A DNA stretch of 8,202 bases from Bacillota bacterium (GTDB lineage: Bacteria; Bacillota_A; Clostridia; Tissierellales; Peptoniphilaceae): NCBI GenBank assembly GCA_023418535.1, contig JAEZZN010000114.1:1-8202 (forward strand). The letters are read 5' to 3'. Both the position numbers and the translations under genes were made by a program. This document shows positions 1 to 5,464 of the stretch, piece by piece (position 1 is the first letter of the stretch; every line of letters begins with the position of its first letter). The notes under the pieces are model-generated. The model was given only the letters and a program-made list of their open reading frames with translations. It made no database searches and was not told where the DNA came from.

Positions 1-1
1 A

Positions 2-568
2 GTAGTAGATATTAAAGAAGAACTAGTTGATGCACTATCAGATATTACAACTACAGGTTTAATAGGTGATGCTACAAATAAAGATATTTTGAAAGCAGCA
101 GGTGTAAAAGAAGTTGATGCAGTAATAGTTTGTATGACTGAGTTTGAAGCTTCTGTTATGACAGTAATAGGTTGTAAAGAATTAGGAGCAAAACATATAG
201 TAGCAAAAGCTAAAAATGACACTCATAAAGAAATTTTAAATAAAATAGGAGCAGATCATATAGTAGTACCTGAAAGAGATTCAGGAATGAGACTTGCACA
301 TAATTTATCATCAAGAAATGTTTTAGATATAGTAAGACTTTCAAATGATTATGAAATAATCGAAATATTGGCTCCTGAAAAATGGGTTGGTAAGACATTA
401 TCACAAATAGATTTAAGAAATAAGTATGGAGTCAATGTTTTAGGGATTACTCATGAGAATGGTACATTTGTTGGTAATCCTACGGCAGCTACAGATATTA
501 AACCAAAAGATAGAATGCTTGTAATGGGTTCTATATCAGAACTGGACAAGTTTACACAATACGAATAA
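2..568 (+). CDS. ktrA: Potassium uptake regulator KtrA/TrkA, RCK domain protein (5' end outside window)
   Basis: Cytoplasmic regulatory subunit that gates a Ktr/Trk potassium channel by binding nucleotide. The frame is open from base 2, so the gene enters from the left; 188 residues are visible, against about 220 for KtrA-type proteins, so roughly the first 30 (with the GxGxxG loop) are missing. Visible residues 1-3 (VVD) look like the end of the second Rossmann strand. GLIGDAT (19-25), then KAAGVKEVDAVIVC (31-44), is the typical RCK_N pattern. An RCK_C (TrkA_C) domain starts near 117 with EIIEILAPEKWVGKTL and ends in a MLVMGS strand (172-177). There is one RCK unit, as in KtrA/KtrC, not the double unit of enterobacterial TrkA. 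A perfect hairpin follows directly, so it is the last gene of its unit. The family call is secure; ktrA versus trkA naming is a convention. Confidence 0.9.
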   Translation, partial: VVDIKEELVDALSDITTTGLIGDATNKDILKAAGVKEVDAVIVCMTEFEASVMTVIGCKELGAKHIVAKAKNDTHKEILNKIGADHIVVPERDSGMRLAHNLSSRNVLDIVRLSNDYEIIEILAPEKWVGKTLSQIDLRNKYGVNVLGITHENGTFVGNPTAATDIKPKDRMLVMGSISELDKFTQYE

Positions 569-574
569 TACGTT

Positions 575-610
575 AAAATCTAATGTGAACTTACTCACAT
601 TAGATTTTTT
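575..610 (+). terminator. Rho-independent terminator after ktrA
   Basis: A perfect 14-bp stem (575-588 with 595-608) has a 6-nt loop (589-594, acttac) and ends in a T6 run (605-610). It starts 7 nt after the ktrA stop codon. It separates the potassium gene from the methyltransferase-met operon. The mirrored A-run on the left side is shorter, so it acts mainly on the + strand. Confidence 0.9.
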
Positions 611-638
611 AAATATAGTTTATAATGAGAAGGTAATC

Positions 639-1352
639 ATGAAAGAAGTAATTAAAAGTTCAAAAAATAATTTAATAAAAATGATTAATAAGCTCAAAAA
701 AAAGAAATTTCGAAATGAAACAAATTTATTTTTGATAGAAACTCGAAAAATGATTGATGAAGCGATTAAATCAAATAGAAATATTGAGTATATAATTCAA
801 AAGGAAAGTAATGAATTGATCTATGATAATTCTATACTTATAGAAGATGATTTATTTAATGAAATATCAAATCTAGTAACTCCTGATGGATATATGGCGA
901 TAGTTTCAAAATATAATGAAGATAAATTAAGTGAAAATATTCTAATTTTGGATAATATTCAAGATCCAGGAAATATGGGAACTTTAATTAGATCTGCTGA
1001 AGCTTTCGGATATAATACTATTATTTCTATTAACTCTGTAGATTATTATAATGAAAAAGTACTTAGATCTACAATGGGTTCAATATTTAGATTAAATTTG
1101 ATTGAAACAAATTATAAATTTATAAATACTTTAAATGATTATAATATTTATATTGCTGATATGAATGGTGAGGATTTTAGAGAAATTAAATCTTCCCCTA
1201 AAAAGGCTATAGTTATAGGAAATGAAGGTAATGGTATTTCAGAAGAGATTAAGAAAATTCCGCATAAACTTGTAAAAATTCCAATGCAAGGAAAGGTAGA
1301 ATCTCTAAACGCTGCAGTAAGTGGTTCAATTTTGATGTCCACATTGAAATGA
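639..1352 (+). CDS. SpoU/TrmH-family RNA 2'-O-ribose methyltransferase
   Basis: SPOUT-class, SAM-dependent methyltransferase acting on a ribose 2'-OH in rRNA or tRNA; the target nucleotide cannot be read from sequence. It has 237 residues, as expected for the TrmH/RlmB/YsgA group. The N-terminal part (1-90) is a SpoU substrate-binding domain ending in TPDGYMAIVS (81-90). The three catalytic motifs follow: motif 1, LDNIQDPGNMGTLIRSA (104-120), with its conserved Asn and Arg; motif 2, IGNEGNG (193-199); motif 3, IPMQGKVESLNAAVSG (214-229). These form the trefoil-knot SAM site. I chose ATG 639 because it has gagaagg (627-633) in front; the upstream in-frame GTG at 585 lies inside the terminator hairpin. 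It is first in an operon, 7 nt before metN. Confidence 0.92.
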   Translation: MKEVIKSSKNNLIKMINKLKKKKFRNETNLFLIETRKMIDEAIKSNRNIEYIIQKESNELIYDNSILIEDDLFNEISNLVTPDGYMAIVSKYNEDKLSENILILDNIQDPGNMGTLIRSAEAFGYNTIISINSVDYYNEKVLRSTMGSIFRLNLIETNYKFINTLNDYNIYIADMNGEDFREIKSSPKKAIVIGNEGNGISEEIKKIPHKLVKIPMQGKVESLNAAVSGSILMSTLK

Positions 1353-1359
1353 GGGATAA

Positions 1360-2085
1360 TTGTTAGAATTTAATAAGGTTGGAAAGACCTACAATTCATC
1401 AAAATTTAATATAAAAGATATTTCATTTACATTGGGTGAAAGAGAAGTCGTTGGACTTATTGGTAGAAATGGTACAGGTAAATCTACTATATTAAAAATG
1501 GCCAATCAACTTGTCATAAAAGATAGTGGGATAATCACATATAATAATAAAAATTATGATGAGATGGATGAAAAAGAAATACGAAAATTACGTCAAGAGA
1601 TAGTGTATATATTTCAAGATGCAAATTTACTACTCAATAAATCAGTTTTATATCATTTAGAATTACCATTTAAATTAAGTAAAAGAAGAGTAAATTATGA
1701 TGAAATAGATGAGATATTAGAATTTATGAGTATTAAAAATTTAAAAAATGTGCGCACACGTAATTTAAGTGGTGGACAAAGACAAAAAGTCGCTATTGCA
1801 ATGGCGATATTGCAAAATCCAAGTATATTATTATGTGATGAAATTAGTTCAGCTTTAGATGTAAAGGCTGAAAAAGAAATATTTGATTTATTAAAAGTTT
1901 TGGTAGAGAAATATAATATTTCTATTATTATGATATCTCATAACTTTGCTTTAGTTAAGAGCATTTGCGATAGGATATTATTTATTGAGAATCAAATGAT
2001 ACAAGAGGAAATATATCTAAATAAGGAAAATCAAGCAGTGGAAGAAGATTACTACAAACATGTAATGGAGTATTTTAATGATTGA
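1360..2085 (+). CDS. metN: Methionine ABC importer ATP-binding protein MetN, short form
   Basis: ATPase that powers methionine import with MetI and MetQ. All ABC motifs are present: Walker A GRNGTGKS (35-42), Q-loop YIFQD with Q86, signature LSGGQ (136-140), Walker B ILLCDE (156-161), D-loop SALD, and switch His194 (MISH). It has 241 residues, whereas MetN is usually about 340 with a C-terminal NIL/ACT domain that binds methionine and inhibits transport. Here only about 45 residues follow the switch histidine, so that domain is absent. The start is TTG (MLEFNKVGKTY aligns with MIEF..VSKxY openings). Its RBS gaggga overlaps the upstream stop, with short spacing. The 3' end overlaps metI by 8 bp. 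The name rests largely on the metI and metQ neighbours. Confidence 0.9.
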   Translation: MLEFNKVGKTYNSSKFNIKDISFTLGEREVVGLIGRNGTGKSTILKMANQLVIKDSGIITYNNKNYDEMDEKEIRKLRQEIVYIFQDANLLLNKSVLYHLELPFKLSKRRVNYDEIDEILEFMSIKNLKNVRTRNLSGGQRQKVAIAMAILQNPSILLCDEISSALDVKAEKEIFDLLKVLVEKYNISIIMISHNFALVKSICDRILFIENQMIQEEIYLNKENQAVEEDYYKHVMEYFND

Positions 2086-2746
2086 TATATTAATTCAAAA
2101 TAAGGAAAGAATTTTTCAAGCGTTTATAGAAACAAACATAATGATGATTGTTTCAATGATAACTTCACTGATAATTTCATTACCACTTGGTACGCTGATG
2201 TATGCATTAAAATCAAAATTCTTAATCAAAAACAAAATTGTTTATAATATTTTAAGCTTTTTTGTAAATACATTAAGATCTATACCATTTTTACTATTTA
2301 TATTTTTATTAATACCAGTAAATAGAGCAATCTGGGGGACATCATATGGTGTTATTTCATCATTTTTACCATTAACCCTTGTTACGGTAAGTATATACGC
2401 AAGATTTGTTGAACAAGCATATATGAATGTTGATCAAAACATAATAGATAGAGCAATAAGCATGGGAGCTACAAAATTTGATATTATTCGATATTTTTTA
2501 TTTCCATCTATTACAAATGATTTGATTTTATCATTTACTTCAGTTGTGATAAGTCTTTTATCATATTCTACAGTAATGGGAGTGATTGGAGCTGGAGGTC
2601 TTGGAGATTATGCGTTTAGATTCGGGTATCAACAATATAATTACAAACTTATGATATTGATAGTGATTATATTTATAATTTATGTATTTATAATTCAAAC
2701 TATAGGCTATTTTATAGCAAATTATATTTCAAAGGAGAAAAAATAA
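2078..2746 (+). CDS. metI: Methionine ABC importer permease MetI
   Basis: Membrane-spanning subunit of the methionine importer, 222 residues, the family's normal length. About five hydrophobic segments are visible: residues 21-44, 53-80, 91-110, 148-172 and 190-215. Family landmarks are NTLRSIPFLLFIFLLIP (64-80), the cytoplasmic EAA-type coupling loop around AISMGATKFDIIRYFLFPS (126-144), and GAGGLGDYAFRFGYQQY (171-187), all diagnostic of the MetI group of BPD permeases. The ATG lies inside the end of metN (8-bp overlap, ATGATTGA), with ggag at 2067-2070. The stop shares one base with the metQ start. This is translational coupling and points to equal expression of the three subunits. Confidence 0.95.
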   Translation: MIDILIQNKERIFQAFIETNIMMIVSMITSLIISLPLGTLMYALKSKFLIKNKIVYNILSFFVNTLRSIPFLLFIFLLIPVNRAIWGTSYGVISSFLPLTLVTVSIYARFVEQAYMNVDQNIIDRAISMGATKFDIIRYFLFPSITNDLILSFTSVVISLLSYSTVMGVIGAGGLGDYAFRFGYQQYNYKLMILIVIIFIIYVFIIQTIGYFIANYISKEKK

Positions 2747-3618
2747 TGAAGAAAATTTTAGCTTTGCTTTTAGCATTTACAATATTTTTAGTAGGATGTG
2801 CATCGACACAAAAACCATCAGAAGGAACTATGACAGAAACAAATATTGAAACAGAAAGTAATAAAGAAACAAATCTAGAGTCAGATAAGAGAGAACTGGA
2901 AGTGATTAAGGTAGCATCACATGTATCTCCAATGACAGATATTTTAAAATTACTTGAAGATCAATTAAAAGAAAAAGGATATAAATTAGAACTTTTAGAA
3001 GTATCAGATAATGTGCAAGCTAATATAGCTCTTAAAAATGAAGAAGTAGATGCTAACTTTTTCCAACATGAACCATTCATGCAAATGTTCAATAAAGGAA
3101 ATGAGGCATCACTTGTGAGAGTTACACCTGTTTATAATGCTTTGGTAGCATTTTATTCAAAAGATTATGATTCAATTGATGCATTACCAGAAGGAGCAGT
3201 TATATCAATACCAAATGATGTAACTAATAGAGCAAGAGCATTAAAATTACTTGCAACATCTGGAGCAATTACTTTATCAGATCCTGATTCATATGATATT
3301 GAAGTTTCAGATATTAAAGAAAATCCAAAGAATTTTGAATTCAAAGAATGGGATTTATTAAACTTAAATGAAGCTTATCAAGAGTCAGATTTAACTTTTA
3401 ATTATCCAACATATATTCAAGCACTTGATTTAAAACCAACAGTTAACGGTTTATTATTAGAACCAGAAGAAGATCAAGTATTTGCAATATCTTTAGTAGC
3501 AAGAGAAGATAATAAAGATAGTGAAAAAATTAAAGTATTAAAAGAAGCTATAACTTCAGATGTAGTAAAAGACTTCATTAATACAAAATTAGAAGGTCAT
3601 GCTAAACCAGCATTCTAA
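2746..3618 (+). CDS. metQ: Methionine-binding lipoprotein MetQ (NlpA family)
   Basis: Substrate-binding lipoprotein anchored to the outer face of the membrane that hands methionine to MetI. The signal peptide MKKILALLLAFTIFLVGC has a lipobox LVGC with lipidated Cys18. A flexible Thr/Glu/Ser-rich linker follows (19-50), then the NlpA domain to residue 290. Family motifs are IKVASHVSPMTDILK (54-68), VDANFFQHEPFM (101-112), IPNDVTNRARALKLL (155-169) and the ligand-loop region LTFNYPTYIQALDLKP (216-231). The last keeps an Asn (N219) where MetQ proteins usually read INTxY, but with a variant context, so the exact ligand (L-/D-methionine or an analogue) is inferred. RBS aaggag (2732-2737) is 8 nt before ATG. 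A tandem stop (TAA TAG) ends it. It is the last gene of the operon. Confidence 0.93.
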   Translation: MKKILALLLAFTIFLVGCASTQKPSEGTMTETNIETESNKETNLESDKRELEVIKVASHVSPMTDILKLLEDQLKEKGYKLELLEVSDNVQANIALKNEEVDANFFQHEPFMQMFNKGNEASLVRVTPVYNALVAFYSKDYDSIDALPEGAVISIPNDVTNRARALKLLATSGAITLSDPDSYDIEVSDIKENPKNFEFKEWDLLNLNEAYQESDLTFNYPTYIQALDLKPTVNGLLLEPEEDQVFAISLVAREDNKDSEKIKVLKEAITSDVVKDFINTKLEGHAKPAF

Positions 3619-3677
3619 TAGAGAATTATTGAATAAAAAAGTATTTATAGATTCTAAAATTTGTAATAAATTTATAT

Positions 3678-3724
3678 AAAAATAACGACCACATACATTA
3701 CATAATGTGTAGGTCGTTATTTTT
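3678..3724. terminator. Bidirectional terminator: end of met operon (+) and of candidate RNA (-)
   Basis: A perfect 13-bp outer stem (3678-3690, aaaaataacgacc, with 3712-3724) encloses an inner imperfect hairpin (acat 3695-3698 with atgt 3705-3708). A-rich and T-rich flanks are mirrored, so each strand reads as stem plus U-tract. On the + strand it lies about 60 nt after metQ. On the - strand it closes the candidate RNA at 3678-3907. Confidence 0.85.
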
Positions 3725-3740
3725 GTATAGAGATTTCCAT
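3717..3740 (-). CDS. Possible 7-codon leader or micro-ORF (MEISIQK)
   Basis: On the - strand, AAGGAG (3751-3746) is followed by 5 nt and ATG (3740-3738), then six more sense codons and a TAA (3719-3717) that lies within the terminator stem. The RBS quality and spacing are very good, but the ORF is tiny and may be chance. It could be a leader peptide of the candidate RNA or the stub of a lost gene. Confidence 0.2.
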   Translation of the reverse strand: MEISIQK

Positions 3741-3911
3741 ATAAACTCCTTATGAAACTCTAATTATATCTTTCGCTAATCTGTATAAGAATATTTTTAG
3801 AACTTGCGTAGTTCTCTCGATTAATAATTTTATATTCTTAAAATAGTCTTCACTTGCACTATACGACACAAATCAGAGAAAATATATACCAAAATATCTT
3901 TTGGTATTATT

Positions 3912-3940
3912 ATTGTAGCATATTATGAAAATGTTTGCAA
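3912..3940 (-). promoter_or_regulatory. Sigma-A-type promoter of the candidate RNA
   Basis: On the - strand, -35 TTGCAA (3940-3935), a spacer of exactly 17 nt, and -10 TACAAT (3917-3912). The predicted start coincides with the left arm of the hairpin at 3886-3907. The promoter lies 56 bp past the mgsA stop and points away from it, so it is not needed for mgsA. Confidence 0.6.
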
Positions 3941-3995
3941 GAATTAAATACTGTCTTTAATATAAAATAAGACTAAGAATTTATTACAAAATCTA

Positions 3996-4472
3996 TTAAT
4001 CAGATAATTCATCAACTCTTTGACTAAGACTTAACTGTGTATCTGGTATATATTTGTAATATTCTTCATTCATAAGATGTGAACCAAATATATACTCTGC
4101 GCCAATTGGTGACATAGCAGTTGGTACATCGTAAAGTACAGCTATTCTTAGTAAAGCTTTTACATCTGGATCATGTGGCTGTGCTGACATTGGATCCCAG
4201 AAAAAGATTAGGATATCAATTTCTCCATTTGTAATAGCAGATCCTATTTGTTGGTCACCACCAAGTGGACCACTAAAGAAAGATTTTATATCTAAATTAA
4301 ATTTTTCTCTAATAATTGTAGAAGTTGTGCCGGTTCCACATAATTCATGATTTTTAAGTAAGTCTAGATGATTATGCACCCAAGCAAATAATTCAGGCTT
4401 AGTATCATCATGTGCAACCAATGCGATTCTTTTCTTTTTAGGAACTAAAACTTTTGTATATTTTGAATTCAT
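3996..4472 (-). CDS. mgsA: Methylglyoxal synthase MgsA
   Basis: Converts dihydroxyacetone phosphate to methylglyoxal and phosphate in the cytoplasm, a bypass that relieves sugar-phosphate build-up when phosphate is limiting. It has 158 residues against 152 in E. coli, and the alignment is easy by eye over the whole length. Key sites are VAHD (19-22; H21, D22), the phosphate-binding GTGTT (46-50), GPLGGDQQ (68-75) with D73 matching catalytic Asp71 of E. coli, and FFWDPMSAQPHDPDVKALL (90-108) with H100 and D103 matching His98 and Asp101. All catalytic residues are kept, so it should be active. The start is ATG 4472 with a very strong GAGGAGGT (4476-4483) at short spacing. It is convergent to the met operon and divergent from the damaged secretion locus. 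No clear terminator lies directly after it, so its transcript may run into the candidate RNA region. Confidence 0.96.
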   Translation of the reverse strand: MNSKYTKVLVPKKKRIALVAHDDTKPELFAWVHNHLDLLKNHELCGTGTTSTIIREKFNLDIKSFFSGPLGGDQQIGSAITNGEIDILIFFWDPMSAQPHDPDVKALLRIAVLYDVPTAMSPIGAEYIFGSHLMNEEYYKYIPDTQLSLSQRVDELSD

Positions 4473-4509
4473 AATACCTCCTCATTTTACTTTTTCACTT
4501 CTTAATTTA

Positions 4510-4537
4510 ATTATATCAGTAATTAGCTCATTGTGCA
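4510..4537 (-). promoter_or_regulatory. Probable mgsA promoter
   Basis: On the - strand, -10 TATAAT (4515-4510) has a weak -35 TGCACA (4537-4532; 4 of 6 matches) at 16 nt. That gives a leader of about 30 nt before the mgsA start. A second TATAAT lies further up (4551-4546) without a recognisable -35. The DNA is so AT-rich that the -10 alone is weak evidence. Confidence 0.4.
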
Positions 4538-4669
4538 TGAATAGTATTATAGATTTGTATTTTGATTTTTAGTATAATTAATTTTCTCATTATTTTCTAA
4601 ATATTCTTTACTTTCAATTTCCGACTTTAGTGTCAAAACATAAACACCAAAATTATATTTTTTTAATAT

Positions 4670-4684
4670 TTATTATCATAATAA
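4670..4684. repeat. 7-1-7 palindrome resembling a PerR/Fur-family box
   Basis: TTATTATCATAATAA is a perfect 7-bp inverted repeat around one base, the geometry of Fur/PerR operators. Each arm differs at one position from the PerR consensus arm TTATAAT. It lies about 75 bp upstream of the promoter at 4760-4788 and 155 bp upstream of the mgsA -10. All bases but one are A/T, so chance is a serious alternative. Between 4473 and 4925 I see no gene, only this palindrome, the inverted repeat at 4707-4739, promoter sequences and AT-rich spacer. Confidence 0.25.
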
Positions 4685-4706
4685 GATTACATTGTAAAAA
4701 TTTTAA

Positions 4707-4739
4707 TTTATTTATTACTGAAATTATGTAATAAATAAA
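4707..4739. repeat. 12-bp inverted repeat upstream of the secreted-protein promoter
   Basis: TTTATTTATTAC (4707-4718) is repeated exactly in reverse complement at 4728-4739, with a 9-nt loop. It ends 20 bp before the -35 of the promoter at 4760-4788. The stem is almost all A/T, so it is a poor terminator but could be an operator or a cruciform-prone site. Function unknown. Confidence 0.4.
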
Positions 4740-4759
4740 AAAAGAATATTGTTATTATA

Positions 4760-4788
4760 TTGACAAATAATTATAAATAGTATAAAAT
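4760..4788 (+). promoter_or_regulatory. Promoter of the secreted-protein locus
   Basis: A perfect -35 TTGACA (4760-4765), a 17-nt spacer, and -10 TAAAAT (4783-4788; an alternative TATAAA overlaps at 4781). The leader to ATG 4926 would be about 130 nt. In that leader an RBS-like gagg (4841-4844) precedes an ATG immediately followed by TAA (4853-4858). The promoter looks intact although both genes downstream are broken. Confidence 0.65.
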
Positions 4789-4925
4789 ATAAAATATAGT
4801 AATAATATAAATTTAAAAGAATAAATATAAATAAAGAATTGAGGTAAATAGAATGTAAAAGAAATTTTAATTTGGTAAATAAAGTTAAATTTAATGGTTT
4901 AGATCAGTATATATTAGGAATAATA

Positions 4926-5241
4926 ATGAAAAAAACATGAAAAATTATGCTTTTATTGCTATTAAGTATAACAATTATAAGTTCCATACCGGATTTTGTA
5001 GAAGCAAAAAAAAGTTTTTGAAGAACCAAATTATAAAATACCAATGACGATAAAGCATGAAGAGTGGAGCAGGACAACTTTAGAAAATCCTCATTGTGTT
5101 GTAGTGCAAAGTGATAGAGGACATTATTATGCGGGATATATGTATTATAAATATACAACAAAAACTGGTATGAACTATTATGTAGGAACATTAGAGTTAC
5201 AGCCTAGTCAAGTTAATGGATTACCTCAAGATTTGGAGTAG
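4926..5241 (+). pseudogene. Small secreted protein gene, disrupted (in-frame TGA plus frameshift)
   Basis: Reading from ATG 4926 (weak agga in front) gives MKKT, a TGA (4938-4940), then a hydrophobic core KIMLLLLLSITIISSIP and a likely signal peptidase site after VEA. At an eight-A run (5006-5013) the frame breaks. Removing one A joins it to the open frame that runs to the TAG at 5239-5241. The rebuilt product has 104 codons: signal peptide 1-27, then a mature part with HEEWSRT (44-50), NPHCVVV (54-60) and a Tyr-rich stretch HYYAGYMYYKY (66-76), with a single Cys. I do not recognise the family; a secreted peptide or bacteriocin-like product is a guess from the large permease behind it. ATG 4947 would avoid the TGA but loses the basic N-terminus. 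Own promoter upstream and terminator directly after. Confidence 0.6.
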
Positions 5242-5270
5242 ACAAAAAAGAGCTTTAAGCTCTTTTTTGT
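5242..5270 (+). terminator. Terminator of the secreted-protein gene
   Basis: A perfect 13-bp stem (5242-5254 with 5258-5270) has a 3-nt loop and an internal T6 run, and starts directly after the TAG. The mirrored A6 run means it can also work on the - strand. It separates the small gene from the permease, which would then need readthrough or its own promoter. Confidence 0.85.
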
Positions 5271-5313
5271 TAATGTATACTTTTGATATTAGTATGACGA
5301 ATAGAATTCACAT

Positions 5314-5439
5314 ATGGTAGTATCTATAATAATGTTTTATCGCCAAATATTAAATCAAAATATAATACTGAACCGCAATATAATGTTCTCAAAATCTTTA
5401 GAAGAATTAATTATATGCATCTTTTTTGGATTAGAATAA
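5314..5439 (+). other. Short open frame, possible remnant of a partner gene
   Basis: The stretch 5271-5464 has no convincing gene. One frame gives 41 residues from ATG 5314, ending SKSLEELIICIFFGLE just before a ten-A run (5438-5447) and the permease start. ABC-2-type ATPases often end with a SLEELF..L.G-like helix, and an ATPase gene would normally sit here. An overlapping frame (from about 5298) is open for a similar length, so neither frame stands out. This is either an eroded ATPase tail or non-coding DNA. Confidence 0.15.
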
Positions 5440-5464
5440 AAAAAAAATGAGTGGAATTAGAATT

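Larger units (their letters stand above)
3678..3907 (-). ncRNA. Candidate structured small RNA, about 230 nt
   Basis: On the - strand a promoter (3912-3940) would start transcription near 3907-3904, and the terminator at 3678-3724 would end it. No substantial ORF lies in between. The transcript would open with a 9-bp hairpin (3899-3907 with 3886-3894, loop of 4). It then holds nested helices: 3871-3878 with 3758-3765 (8 bp, one G-U), 3832-3840 with 3786-3794 (9 bp perfect), and 3810-3815 with 3799-3804 (6 bp, 5-nt loop). A further helix, 3754-3761 with 3729-3737, encloses an AAGGAG and an ATG, and it competes with the first nested helix for the same AGAG. I do not recognise it as 6S, tmRNA, SRP, RNase P, T-box or S-box. 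It could instead be a leader whose gene was lost, or part of the mgsA 3' UTR. Confidence 0.5.

Noticed and set aside
210..404. Antisense open frame over ktrA
   Set aside because: It is a shadow of the real coding strand, with no RBS and no recognisable protein. The same applies to the antisense frames at 1148-1342, 4904-5191 and 7145-7351.
614..633. TATAAT at 621-626 as a promoter
   Set aside because: The transcript would start at or after the RBS and any -35 would be inside the hairpin, so I did not list it as a feature.
585..638. In-frame GTG at 585 as start of the RNA methyltransferase
   Set aside because: It lies inside the ktrA terminator stem, has no RBS, and adds 18 residues that the family lacks. 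ATG 639 has gagaagg in front.
4926..5241. TGA at 4938 read as an amino acid (recoding or alternative code)
   Set aside because: A frameshift and a second nonsense codon occur nearby, TGA is used as a normal stop for the methyltransferase and metN, and no selenocysteine-type context is visible. Decay is simpler.
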